Shown: positions 18,705 to 27,540 of the stretch, piece by piece
Numbering within the stretch: the first letter of the stretch is position 1
Layout: every line of letters starts with the position of its first letter
DNA from: JANMEB01 sp041745295
GTDB lineage: Bacteria; Planctomycetota; Planctomycetia; Pirellulales; Pirellulaceae
Direction: 5' to 3'
Assembly (NCBI GenBank): GCA_041745295.1
Contig: JBGTJE010000096.1
Location: 1 to 64,000, forward strand
Length of the DNA: 64,000 nucleotides
Program-made: the position numbers and the translations under genes
Notes under the pieces: model-generated
The model's database searches: none
Seen by the model: only the letters and a program-made list of their open reading frames with translations
Told to the model about the DNA's origin: nothing

Positions 18705-19775
18705 TTAGCGCGCGAGATGGTCGTCCAGCAGCTTTTGTATCACGATGATGTCGAAAGGTTTGACCAAATGCTCGTCGAATCCGGCGGTGACGAGATCCCG
18801 CTGACCTTGGAGCATGCTGGTGAATGGAGCGACGTTGGTTTTGAGCCAATCCTGTTCCTTGTTGCGTTCCGTCGTCTCCCTCAAATTTGCGATCATCGTA
18901 TTGATATTGTCTTTAAGTTCGGCGACTTCGCCGCGAGTTTCGACTTGGATGGATCGCGTCAAGTCGCCTTTGGTCACCGCGGTCGCGACTTCGGCGATGG
19001 CGCGGACTTGAGTCGTCAAATTGCCCGCAAGCAGATTGACGTTGTCAGTCAAATCGCGCCAGGTGCCCGCCGCTCCTGGGACACTTGCTTGGCCGCCCAG
19101 CCGTCCTTCCACGCCGACTTCGCGGGCCACGCGAGTGACTTCGGCGGCGAATCCATTGAGTTGGTCGACCATCGTGTTGATGGCCTCTTTGAGTTGCAAA
19201 ATCTCGCCGCGCACGTCCACGGTAATCTTCTTCGACAGGTCTCCGTTGGCGACCGCGATCGTGACGTCCGCAATATTCCTCACCTGGGCGGTCAGGTTGC
19301 CGGCCATCTGGTTTACCGACTCGGTCAGGTCTTTCCAGACTCCCGAGACGCCCTTCACCACGAGGTCGTCGATTAAGGTATTGACCGATTGAATTTTGGC
19401 GGCCCAGCCTCCCACGCCGATCGGCATGGAGAGTCGCTGCTTCAGCCGGCCTTCCTTGCCGACGGTAATGCTCAAGCGGGTAACTTCGCGCGAGATCCGG
19501 TCCTCTTGAGCGATCGCTTGATTGAATGCTTCGGCGATGCGCCCTTCCGTGCCAGTCCAATCGAGAGGCAATCGCACACTGAAGTCGCCATCTCGAAACG
19601 CGACTAGTGCGACAAGAATGCCCTGCATTTTCGCGTCGTGATCGGGCGCGATTCCCGACTTCTCCGGATGCGGAAAATTTTTTTGTTCAGTTAGGGTAAG
19701 CGGTCCTTCTGGCAACGTTGCCATGGACCCCGACGTCGTGCCGGAACCAATAGCGGATTTTCTTTCCACGTTCAA
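18705..19775 (-). pseudogene. HAMP-array hybrid kinase with its catalytic core deleted
   Basis: A 356-residue frame that begins like the long cytoplasmic poly-HAMP hybrid kinases: at least three HAMP units, each with VTKGDL..I.V..RGE...LK..INTM, followed by the linker WLKTNVAPFTSMLQGQRDL that normally leads into GAF, HisKA, HATPase and receivers. Here it jumps at once to the end of a receiver (AGFDEHLVKPFDIIVIQKLLDD). GAF, phospho-His, ATPase and acceptor Asp are all missing, but the frame is intact. The junction is near 18795. The family is usually well over 1,000 residues. It is either a remnant after an in-frame internal deletion or a short HAMP scaffold protein still made. The start is a TTG at 19775; an ATG lies at 19724. 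Confidence 0.75.
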
Positions 19776-19991
19776 ATTCTTAGAGATAATGCCTCGACTG
19801 TTTCTTATGGCTTAGCAAACTTATTCTCGCGACGCGGCTTTGCGCGATTGTTGTCGATTATTCAACTCTAAAATACGTTTGGTGCCTACGCGGGATGCGC
19901 ATCTTGGAATCCCGGAGCGCGTTTTGAAATGGCGGCCCAAGAAAAACCCTTGGGCCGCCTGATTTGAGCGTCGAGAATGCATACAACCGCG

Positions 19992-20792
19992 TTATTTATT
20001 ACTGACCGGAGTAGCATCTTTCTGCGCGTCTAAGGTTTTGCAAAGGCCCTCGGCTTTCGCCAAGTGACTTTCAACGCTCGTTCGCATTTCGCGAATGGCG
20101 CTTTGGAATTCGCCCGTCGAACGGCTTTCCAGCGTCTTCAATTCGGAAAGCATCATGCCGTGTGCGACGGCTTGAGATCCAATGAAGGCCTTGTCGAATT
20201 CATGGCCGCTTATTTTCGCCATCTTTTCCTTGCAGGCAGCCATTCCGTTGTCGTGGGCGGCCTGACAGATCTCGAAGAGACGTTGCAGAGTTGCATTGTC
20301 GCCCGTTCGGAGACTGGTCTCGGTTGTGGTCTTGATAATGGCCGGAGCCTTGGCTTCAGCCGGCTTTTCCTTGGCTGCGACTTCATCCTTATTTTGATCC
20401 GTATCCGCCTTAACTGCGCCTTGGGCGGTGGACTTTTGTGCCGTCGCCGAAGTCGAGGTTATCGGTTCAACGCCGTAGCTTGCGTTGAACGGTTTCAATT
20501 GTTCGTTGAATTTAGCGTGATCTTTGGCAAGCATGTCCGCAAACTGCTTGACGTCGTTATTGGTGGCCTTCCCCGCCGCAAATTGTGACTTGTGAATTTC
20601 GCCGTTGTTGCACAACACGATTTTCGACGCAAAAAACTCGACAAACGGTTGGTCGAGCGTCGTCGTTTTCGTCGCTACGCGCTTCGTTTCATCTTGCTTC
20701 GGCGCGACTTTTGTTTCTACTTGCGCCAAGCCGACGTCGCCACAAATGACTGCGAGCAAGAGTGCAACCGCCCCAAAATTGAACTTAGACAT
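19992..20792 (-). CDS. Secreted DUF4142 protein
   Basis: A 266-residue protein with an N-terminal signal peptide (hydrophobic 7-22, cut near LAQ) and a DUF4142 ferritin-like helical domain split by a low-complexity insert of about 50 residues (SATAQKSTAQG... to about residue 160). Typical elements are DQPFVEFFASKIVLCNNGEI, KATNNDVKQFADMLAKDHAKFN in the first half and GHEFDKAFIGSQAVAHGMML with a C-terminal helix in the second. DUF4142 proteins are periplasmic or outer-membrane proteins of unknown function. GGAGG sits 8-9 nt before the ATG. The Lys/Ala/Thr-rich insert is unusual. Confidence 0.85.
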   Translation of the reverse strand: MSKFNFGAVALLLAVICGDVGLAQVETKVAPKQDETKRVATKTTTLDQPFVEFFASKIVLCNNGEIHKSQFAAGKATNNDVKQFADMLAKDHAKFNEQLKPFNASYGVEPITSTSATAQKSTAQGAVKADTDQNKDEVAAKEKPAEAKAPAIIKTTTETSLRTGDNATLQRLFEICQAAHDNGMAACKEKMAKISGHEFDKAFIGSQAVAHGMMLSELKTLESRSTGEFQSAIREMRTSVESHLAKAEGLCKTLDAQKDATPVSNK

Positions 20793-21479
20793 AACTTGTC
20801 CTCCTAACCTGAATTACTAAATCGGGCCTGCTAAAGTCGGATCCTTCGTCAACGAATACGCCCTCGTGATCACTATTTTGTTCCCCAAACGTCGCCCCAA
20901 GATGTTCGCGATTGCAAATGTTGCACGTCGTGTTGTTTCTCAGACTTAAGTTGGGGCGCAATCGCTTACGTTCGACAAAGAATCCGCGTTCAAATGCGAC
21001 ATGCAATTGAGCTCCGGCCCGCACTTAGTTGCCGAAACCAGCAAGTCGCGTTCCACAAAAAATGAGGTGAAGGATTTTCGGCTCTTGGGGAGGAGCTCGA
21101 TCGGCCATTGCCACGAATCGTCCAATCCAAAGTCCTATGTCGACCGCTGCTATCGCCGCATGGCTCTCTCGGCAAACGGGCCATCCAAGCAAATCTGCGA
21201 CAATCCGGCCGATGTCCTATCGAAACTGCAAGCGAGAACGAGAAGCACCAGCATTTCTCCCAAGGCGATTGGCTGGGACGTTGAGTTAACAAGTTCGTCA
21301 ATTGAAAATGGTTGCGGAACAGCCAAATTGGCTATTAACCGACCATAAGAGGCTGCTTGGCGTGTCGGTCATGAGCCGAATTTGGAGCGACCATTGGCGA
21401 AGCACGGCATCAAGCCGATGCTAAAACTTGAAAAACGAAAAGCCAAGCCGGGATATAGAGGCCCGAAGTCCAAAAAACA
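20793..21479. other. Intergenic region
   Basis: About 690 bp in which small frames on both strands look non-coding (low hydrophobic order, no Shine-Dalgarno). Nothing specific seen until the terminator at 21480. Confidence 0.4.
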
Positions 21480-21508
21480 AGGCGATGAAACCCTAGGTTT
21501 CATCGCCT
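21470..21508 (-). terminator. Rho-independent terminator (minus strand)
   Basis: AGGCGATGAAACC (21480-21492) pairs perfectly with 21496-21508 around a 3-nt loop. Read on the minus strand the stem is followed by TTGTTTTTTGG, a proper U-tract, so it ends a leftward transcript such as the small gene at 21633. Confidence 0.82.
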
Positions 21509-21632
21509 CGACAAATTCGGCAGAGTTGATTTAGGGACAAACGAGTTGTCCGCATAACCGCTGCCGTTTTTGTTTTTGCGTTTGGACTATTGTCGGCAAA
21601 TCCCTCTGTTCGAGCCCCCACGACGGAGTCGA

Positions 21633-21884
21633 TCACCATTCGGCAATGGATTGCCGGATGGGGCGACGATTTACCAATGCGTTTTTTCCAAAGCAAAGCT
21701 CAATGATTTGGTTGCGTTTCAGTTCTCCAATTAGCGCTCTCTGTCGGCGTTCGAGGTCGCTCCAACCAGCTTTGACATCTCCCGCTCGCCGCCAAGTATC
21801 CGCGACGGTCCGAGGAACAAAATCCGCTAGCCGCAATGCCGTTTTCGACGAATATGAACCGCAGTTCTTTACCGAATGCGCCAC
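21633..21884 (-). CDS. Small uncharacterised protein (83 aa), GTG start
   Basis: Basic protein starting VAHSVKNCGSYSSKTALRL, with TVADTWRRAGDVKAGWSDLE and a C-terminal NRRPIRQSIAEW. The GTG at 21882-21884 is preceded by AAGGAG with 7-nt spacing, and a rho-independent terminator lies 125 bp downstream on the same strand; these two signals are why I call it. No signal peptide, membrane segment or known family is seen. Confidence 0.48.
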   Translation of the reverse strand: MAHSVKNCGSYSSKTALRLADFVPRTVADTWRRAGDVKAGWSDLERRQRALIGELKRNQIIELCFGKNALVNRRPIRQSIAEW

Positions 21885-22252
21885 TTTATTTCTCCTTGAC
21901 AAACAAAAAATGGACGCAACGAAATTCGCGTTGCTGTCACTTCCGTTAATAACAAATGTCGAACACCGAAAGTGGTTCGTTCCCTGCCGGCAAAATTCGG
22001 AACTTTAACTGCCACTTCCGAAGCGAATTGCCGCATCGTGAGCGACGTCGGAACTGGCCAAGACGAGAAGATCAGTTTATTGCAAAAGGCGTGCCGAGCG
22101 ACTGAATTAAATACACTCAAAATTTGTCGCCGCAAATCTCGTGGAATGCTTAATTGCAAGCTTAAGTCCGTCAAAATGTGGTTCCAACAAAATCACCTTG
22201 GATTCCACTACGCCAAATACGATGAACGCAAGGCCTAAAGCCAGAATATGGC
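21885..22252. other. Intergenic region
   Basis: No supported gene or clear promoter seen between the 83-aa gene and the end of the large kinase gene. Confidence 0.4.
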
Positions 22253-25111
22253 TTACGTTTCCACTCGCTGACCAGCTTCGCCCATAGACTCCGAGGCCAG
22301 CAAATTCATCAGTGCGGATTGATCCACTGGCTTCACGAGATGGCCATCGAAACCCGCCTCCTTGGATCGACGGCGGTCTTCGTCTTGGCCCCAACCGGTC
22401 AATGCGACAATGAGAATTTCCCTGCCCCACGGCTGTTCTCGGATCGCTCGACACGCGTCGTATCCATTTAGTTTTGGCAGCCCGATGTCAAGTAATATCA
22501 CATCGGCCTGAAACGACTCGGCTTTGGCAACGGCTTCGACACCGTCATGAGCGGTCAGCGTTTCGTGACCCGTCAATTTGAGAAGCATGGCCAAGCTAAT
22601 CGCCGCATCGCGGTTGTCATCGACAACGAGGATCCGATGTGCCCGCGTCGATTTGAAATCTGCGACAGGCAGGGGTGCTTGCTCGAGGGCTGGCGTTTCA
22701 ATCAGAATCGGCAAATGCAAGATGAATTCGCTTCCCTGACCTTCGCCGTCACTGTGGGCCGTTACGGTGCCATTGTGCAGCGCGACCAAACGCTTGACGA
22801 GCGTTAATCCGATGCCAAGTCCACCTTGCGACCGTTCAAGCGTCTGATCAATCTGCGTAAACAAAGCGAACACATGGGGCAGCATGTCGGGCGCGATGCC
22901 AATGCCGTTATCCTTCACCGAAATGATGACATCGCCGCCATGCCGCTCGCCGGTCAAGCAAATGCGCCCGCCGCGCTTGGTGTACTTGCAGGCGTTAATC
23001 AATAAATTGCCAAAGACTTGTGCAAGTCGCGCGGCATCGGCGTTGAGATGGATCGGTTCGGTCGGCAGCCGGACGATCAATTCGTGATTTGCCGAGTCGG
23101 CGAGCGGCCGACAGGCTTCGATCGCGTGTTGGATGATCGGCGCTAATTCGACTCGCTCCTTGCGCAGATCCAATTTGTCACGCGTGATGCGGCTCACGTC
23201 CATCAAATCGTCGATCAGCCGCTCCATCTGCGACACTTGGCGATCCATCGTGGCACAAGCCTTCTCCAACAAACCAGCGTCGCCGTCCGCACGCTTCATA
23301 ATTTCAAGTGAATTTCTCACCGGAGCAAGCGGATTTCGCAATTCATGGGCCAAGGTAGCTAAGAATTCATCCTTGCGGAGATCGGCTTCGCGCAATTCAT
23401 CGACTCGTTGTCGCAGTTCGCGTTCGAGTTCCTTGCGCTCCGTAACGTCGCGCACGATGCCAGTAAAATATTGGACATGTTCCAGGAAGAACGTACTAAC
23501 GGCCAAGTCCATTGGGAATGTCGATCCGTTCTTGCGCCGCCCGATAACTTCCCGCCCTATCCCGATGACCTTGGCCTCGCTCGTGCGAATGTAGTTGGCG
23601 ATATAGGAATCGTGTTCGCCTTGATACGGCTCGGGCATGAGCATCTTAACATTTTTGCCGATGACTTCGGAAGCCTTGAAATCGAAAAGCTTCTCGGCCG
23701 ATGGATTGAAAGACTTAATTGTCCCCTCAACGTCGATCGTGATAATGCCGTCGATCACGTGATCGACGACGGACCGCATGCGTTCTTCCGCTTCGGTCAA
23801 TTCGCTCAATCGTTGTTGCAACTGACGTTCCAGTCGCTTGCGCTCAGAGATATCGATAATTGCCGCGACAAACCCGAGAATTCCGCCGCTCGGGCCACGC
23901 TCTGGTTCGTAAGCGACATGCAAAACTTGCCGCGAATGGTCGTCGTTTCCGGCGAGTTCCATTTCGAATTCCGTATGATTCCCCGAAAGTACGAACGCCA
24001 CATGCTGCTGAATGTGGGTGTAGGTCGACTCGCCGAGAACCTCTGAAATGTGCTTACCAATGATCTGCTCGGGTTGCAGACCCAATGCCTTGGCGTAGGA
24101 CGCGTTGACAAAGCGATACTTGCCGACCGCATCGCAGCGAGCCAGCCTGACGGGCGCCAAATCGGCCATGAATTGAAGTTGGTGTTCCCGTTCGCGCACC
24201 GCGTCCTGGGCGTGCTGGCCAACGACTTGAATCGCGGCCAATGCCCGCTCTCGCGATCCAACAATCGCGGCGCTCCAACCTAAAATCGTGCTGATTAATA
24301 CGATTAAGGCGACGACCAACAACGCCGTACCCATCCCCGTGTCGTATAAGCCGCCTTCTTGCCCCCACACGCGGATCCATCCAAGGACAAGCGGCAGCAA
24401 GATGACGAACGGCAGCGCGCGACGAGCCAACAGTCCAGCCCCGCTATCTTCGAGAAGGATCCGGGCGGGCTGATGCTCTGGAACGGACCACACAAGTCCC
24501 ATTGCAAGCACCAAAATGATCGCCGCCGTCTGAAATGCAATCCCCGTCAGGTGGGCCATCGTAAAGAGCTGGGAGGCGCCATAAAGATAGCCAATGATTG
24601 CCACAAGGGCGATCACGCTCGTGCCCACACCAGGCCAAGGAGCCACCACCCGACACCATCCACCCAGGCCACCGGATGCCAGAATTAATCCCAGCCCCAA
24701 AAGTAAGAATGACATCGACGCGGGAGGCCCCATTCGACCCGGTGAAACCGTAGCTCCGCTACCCCAGCTCCGTTCGACGATTAGCGTATCGATTCCGAGA
24801 TTGATGTTCGCCGCGTGTTCCCACAGCGTGGCACCGCCAATCAGTGCGACAACAACACTCAAGATGATTGCTGCCCGATTGAGGCCTAGCGGTCGCAACA
24901 CTAATGCTAACCCGGCGCACATCGTCGCCGCGGCCGCGTTGGCTTGCATTGAAATGCCGTTGCCATACCAGTCCGTGAGCCGCGGTAGGTCGAGGATCCA
25001 GCCCAGCAGCGCTATCAAGCCCCCGCCGAATGCAGCCGCGCCAAGACAGGCGGAAATACCCACGGCAATCGTAGACCTGGTGAACGCGCCTTGAGCTCTC
25101 ACAGTAATCAC
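22253..25111 (-). CDS. Membrane hybrid histidine kinase with FixL-like PAS
   Basis: A 952-residue protein with about eight membrane helices (residues 12-285), a PAS/PAC (about 310-430), a second PAS (about 440-560) very like the FixL family, HisKA with FLATLAHELRNP (phospho-His H589), HATPase_c (N box LLINACKYT, DNGIGIA, GGLGIGLTLVK) and a C-terminal receiver (acceptor D875 in ILLDIGLPKLNG, then LVKPVD). In the second PAS, H500 (EHDSYIANY) matches the heme-ligating His of FixL and R520 (IGIGR) its oxygen-sensing Arg; the FixL R206 position is Asn. The start is a GTG at 25111; a GTG at 25102 with AAGGTG upstream is equally likely. It probably senses a membrane or redox/oxygen signal. The intergenic hairpin at 25465-25547 separates it from the next kinase. 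Confidence 0.93.
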   Translation of the reverse strand: MITVRAQGAFTRSTIAVGISACLGAAAFGGGLIALLGWILDLPRLTDWYGNGISMQANAAAATMCAGLALVLRPLGLNRAAIILSVVVALIGGATLWEHAANINLGIDTLIVERSWGSGATVSPGRMGPPASMSFLLLGLGLILASGGLGGWCRVVAPWPGVGTSVIALVAIIGYLYGASQLFTMAHLTGIAFQTAAIILVLAMGLVWSVPEHQPARILLEDSGAGLLARRALPFVILLPLVLGWIRVWGQEGGLYDTGMGTALLVVALIVLISTILGWSAAIVGSRERALAAIQVVGQHAQDAVREREHQLQFMADLAPVRLARCDAVGKYRFVNASYAKALGLQPEQIIGKHISEVLGESTYTHIQQHVAFVLSGNHTEFEMELAGNDDHSRQVLHVAYEPERGPSGGILGFVAAIIDISERKRLERQLQQRLSELTEAEERMRSVVDHVIDGIITIDVEGTIKSFNPSAEKLFDFKASEVIGKNVKMLMPEPYQGEHDSYIANYIRTSEAKVIGIGREVIGRRKNGSTFPMDLAVSTFFLEHVQYFTGIVRDVTERKELERELRQRVDELREADLRKDEFLATLAHELRNPLAPVRNSLEIMKRADGDAGLLEKACATMDRQVSQMERLIDDLMDVSRITRDKLDLRKERVELAPIIQHAIEACRPLADSANHELIVRLPTEPIHLNADAARLAQVFGNLLINACKYTKRGGRICLTGERHGGDVIISVKDNGIGIAPDMLPHVFALFTQIDQTLERSQGGLGIGLTLVKRLVALHNGTVTAHSDGEGQGSEFILHLPILIETPALEQAPLPVADFKSTRAHRILVVDDNRDAAISLAMLLKLTGHETLTAHDGVEAVAKAESFQADVILLDIGLPKLNGYDACRAIREQPWGREILIVALTGWGQDEDRRRSKEAGFDGHLVKPVDQSALMNLLASESMGEAGQRVET

Positions 25112-25561
25112 CTTGCCAAGTTGGGTCCTCAGCTAAGTAGCTTATATGGAATTGAATTGGATCGAGAGAATCGGCGACGGCGATTATTCGATTGTAACAA
25201 ACGGGTTGAAAACCATCGTAACTTTTGCGATTCGGCGACTCAAGCGCAACTTTTTTCCTTGTTTTGTTTGGGTTTGACGCGCCGCATTTGCCGAATCAAA
25301 ACTCCGCGTACGATCCAATTCGAGCGTCTAGGGCGACCGCAAAACGCGTTCATGAGATTTTGAAATCTGACTTTCAAGCATTGACGTCGCGTTTGCACCA
25401 AGCTAATCGCACAATCGCTGCCAATTGAAGTCTGACGCGCGAGTTTTGATGTAGCGCATTTCTTGTTCCTTCTCCCTCAAATTCAACGCGGAACAAATCT
25501 TGCAATCGCGAAAGACGATTTCGCGAGGAATTTGGGGGAGAGGGAACCAGGAACGCGCACA
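25112..25561. other. Intergenic region between two kinase genes
   Basis: 450 bp with no gene. Contains GATTCGGC (25229-25236) mirrored by GCCGAATC (25290-25297) with a long spacer, and the nested hairpin described separately. Confidence 0.45.
25465..25547 (-). other. Nested hairpin downstream of the second PAS kinase
   Basis: An outer 20-bp inverted repeat, 25465-25484 against 25528-25547, matches at 18 of 20 positions, and an inner perfect 8-bp hairpin TCGCGAAA-GACGA-TTTCGCGA lies at 25506-25526. It begins 15 nt after the stop of the kinase ending at 25562. No T-run follows. Possible terminator or REP-like element. Confidence 0.6.
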
Positions 25562-27538
25562 TCAACATGTGGCGGCGCTCTCTAGTTCCGCTAGGAGTCT
25601 TTCCAAATCGGGCAGACTTACCGGCTTAACTAAGTGACCGTCGCATCCAGCCGCTTTCGAGAGGGCGAGGTCTCCTTGTTGGCCCCAACCTGACAGCGCG
25701 ATAATGATCGGTGATTTCTTCAACGTCTGTTCCCGGATACACCGCGTTGCGTCGTATCCGTTCAAATGGGGCATCCCCACATCCATGAGGATCACCTGCG
25801 GCTGGAAATTCTGAGCCGCCACTAACGCCTCGAGGCCATCGTAAACCGTGGCCACGTCGTTTCCGACGAGCTTTAGCATCATCGCCATCGAATCGGCTGA
25901 ATCCCGATTGTCGTCGACCACCAGAATGCGCCGCGAAGAGCCGGCGGCGGTTTGAGCATCTTCCGAGTGATCAGTGTCGCGAGACTCAAATGCGCGGTGC
26001 AGCAACGGGAGATTGATCGTGAAAATACTGCCCTTGCCTGGGCCGTCGCTTGCTGCGGAGACCGATCCGCCATGCGCGTTAACCAAGCCTTTGACAAGGG
26101 CGAGACCGATGCCGAGGCCGCCGGATTGTTCCGTGCTTCGGTTGACCTGAGAGAACATTTCAAAGATGTGCGAAAGGGAGTCCGCTGGGATGCCGATCCC
26201 GGTATCCCGGACTGACACGATTACTTCAGGGGACCGTTGCTTGGCGTCGAGCCAGATGCGCCCGCCCGGTTCGGTGAACTTGGCGCTATTCACGAGTAGG
26301 TTGCTGAAAACCTGCGCCAATCGAGTCAGGTCGGCATCGAGGTAAATCGGCTCAATGGGCAGCGAAATCGCGAGTTGGTGCCCTGATGCTTCGATGGCAG
26401 GATTGGCGGTCTCGACGGCGCTGCTGATGATATCCGCCAAGAGCACGGGCGATCGCCGCAACTCCATTTTGTTTTGGCTGATCCGAGAAATATCGAGCAG
26501 ATCATCGATGAGTCGAACCATATGGCCCAGTTGGCGTTCCATCATGTGGTGGGCTTGGGCGACGGCGTTGGCATCACTGCTCGCGAGCCGCATTACTTGG
26601 AGGCCGTTGCGTAGCGGTGCCAATGGGTTACGCAACTCATGGGCCAATAGCGCAATGAATTGGTCTTTGCGCCGGTCTGCCTCCCGGAGCGCCTCCTCGG
26701 CTCGTTTTCGGTCCGAGATGTCGCGGGCGACTTTGGAAGCGCCGACAATTCGGCCCGATCCGTCCCGGATCGGGGAAATCGATAAAGAAATATCGATTAG
26801 GTCGCCGTGCTTTGTGACGCGCACCGTCTCGAAGTGCTCGATACGCTCTCCCCGGGCAATTCGCGCGAGAATTTCGTGCTCTTCGTCCAGCCGATCGGCA
26901 GGAATGATAAGAGCAATGGGCCGACCGATGATGTCTTCGGCCGCATATCCGAAAAGCCGCTCCGCGCCGCTATTCCAGGAGCGGATCACTCCATCAAGGG
27001 TCTTACTGATGATGGCGTCTTCGGAGGATTCGACGATCGCCGCCAAACGCGCCTGTACCTCTCCGATATCCTTGCGCGCGGTAACGTCGCGGAAGACCAG
27101 CACAGCGCCCACGGGCGTCCCAGAATCGTCCCGAATCGGAGAGGCACTGTCATCGATGGGCCGTTCGGTCCCGTTCCGCGCGATGAGAATTGTGTGATTC
27201 GCCAGTCCGACGGTGGACCCTTCTTGCAACGCCCTGAGGGCGGGGTTTTCCGCTAACGCGCGGGTTCGTTCATGAACAATGTGAAAGACCGCGGGCAGCG
27301 GCCTTCCGATGGCGTCGCCCTGCGGCCAGCCGGTCAAAGTTTCTGCGACGCCATTCATAAACGTTACGCGACCACCGGCGTCAGTGCTGATCACCGCGTC
27401 GCCGATACTGGCGAGCATAATCCGAAGCCATTCCGACTGCTTACGCAACGCTTCCTCGGCGCGCACCCGCGCGGCGAGTATGCTCTGTGCATTCTGAAGG
27501 GCGACTGAGTGTAGCTGTTCGTCTTCGTCGATGGACAC
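25562..27538 (-). CDS. Soluble PAS-PAS hybrid histidine kinase
   Basis: A 658-residue cytoplasmic hybrid kinase. After a short N-terminal helix come PAS1 (about 35-165, LASIGDAVISTDAGGRV), PAS2 (about 170-285, IVESSEDAIISKTLDG), HisKA (phospho-His H300 in LLAHELRNPLAPL), HATPase_c (SNLLVNSAKFT, DTGIGIP, GGLGIGLALVKG) and a receiver with acceptor D586 (VILMDVGMPHLNG, LVKPVS). I take GTG 27538 as start. The in-frame TTG at 27544 forms TTGA with the stop of the methyltransferase, so the two genes overlap or touch and are translationally coupled. Domain order closely follows the C-terminal half of the kinase at 22253, suggesting paralogy. Confidence 0.93.
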   Translation of the reverse strand: MSIDEDEQLHSVALQNAQSILAARVRAEEALRKQSEWLRIMLASIGDAVISTDAGGRVTFMNGVAETLTGWPQGDAIGRPLPAVFHIVHERTRALAENPALRALQEGSTVGLANHTILIARNGTERPIDDSASPIRDDSGTPVGAVLVFRDVTARKDIGEVQARLAAIVESSEDAIISKTLDGVIRSWNSGAERLFGYAAEDIIGRPIALIIPADRLDEEHEILARIARGERIEHFETVRVTKHGDLIDISLSISPIRDGSGRIVGASKVARDISDRKRAEEALREADRRKDQFIALLAHELRNPLAPLRNGLQVMRLASSDANAVAQAHHMMERQLGHMVRLIDDLLDISRISQNKMELRRSPVLLADIISSAVETANPAIEASGHQLAISLPIEPIYLDADLTRLAQVFSNLLVNSAKFTEPGGRIWLDAKQRSPEVIVSVRDTGIGIPADSLSHIFEMFSQVNRSTEQSGGLGIGLALVKGLVNAHGGSVSAASDGPGKGSIFTINLPLLHRAFESRDTDHSEDAQTAAGSSRRILVVDDNRDSADSMAMMLKLVGNDVATVYDGLEALVAAQNFQPQVILMDVGMPHLNGYDATRCIREQTLKKSPIIIALSGWGQQGDLALSKAAGCDGHLVKPVSLPDLERLLAELESAATC

Positions 27539-27540
27539 GA

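Noticed and set aside
21590..21640. Possible tRNA (GTTCGAGCCCC-like T-loop)
   Set aside because: The flanking bases do not pair as a T-stem and no acceptor or anticodon arm could be drawn.
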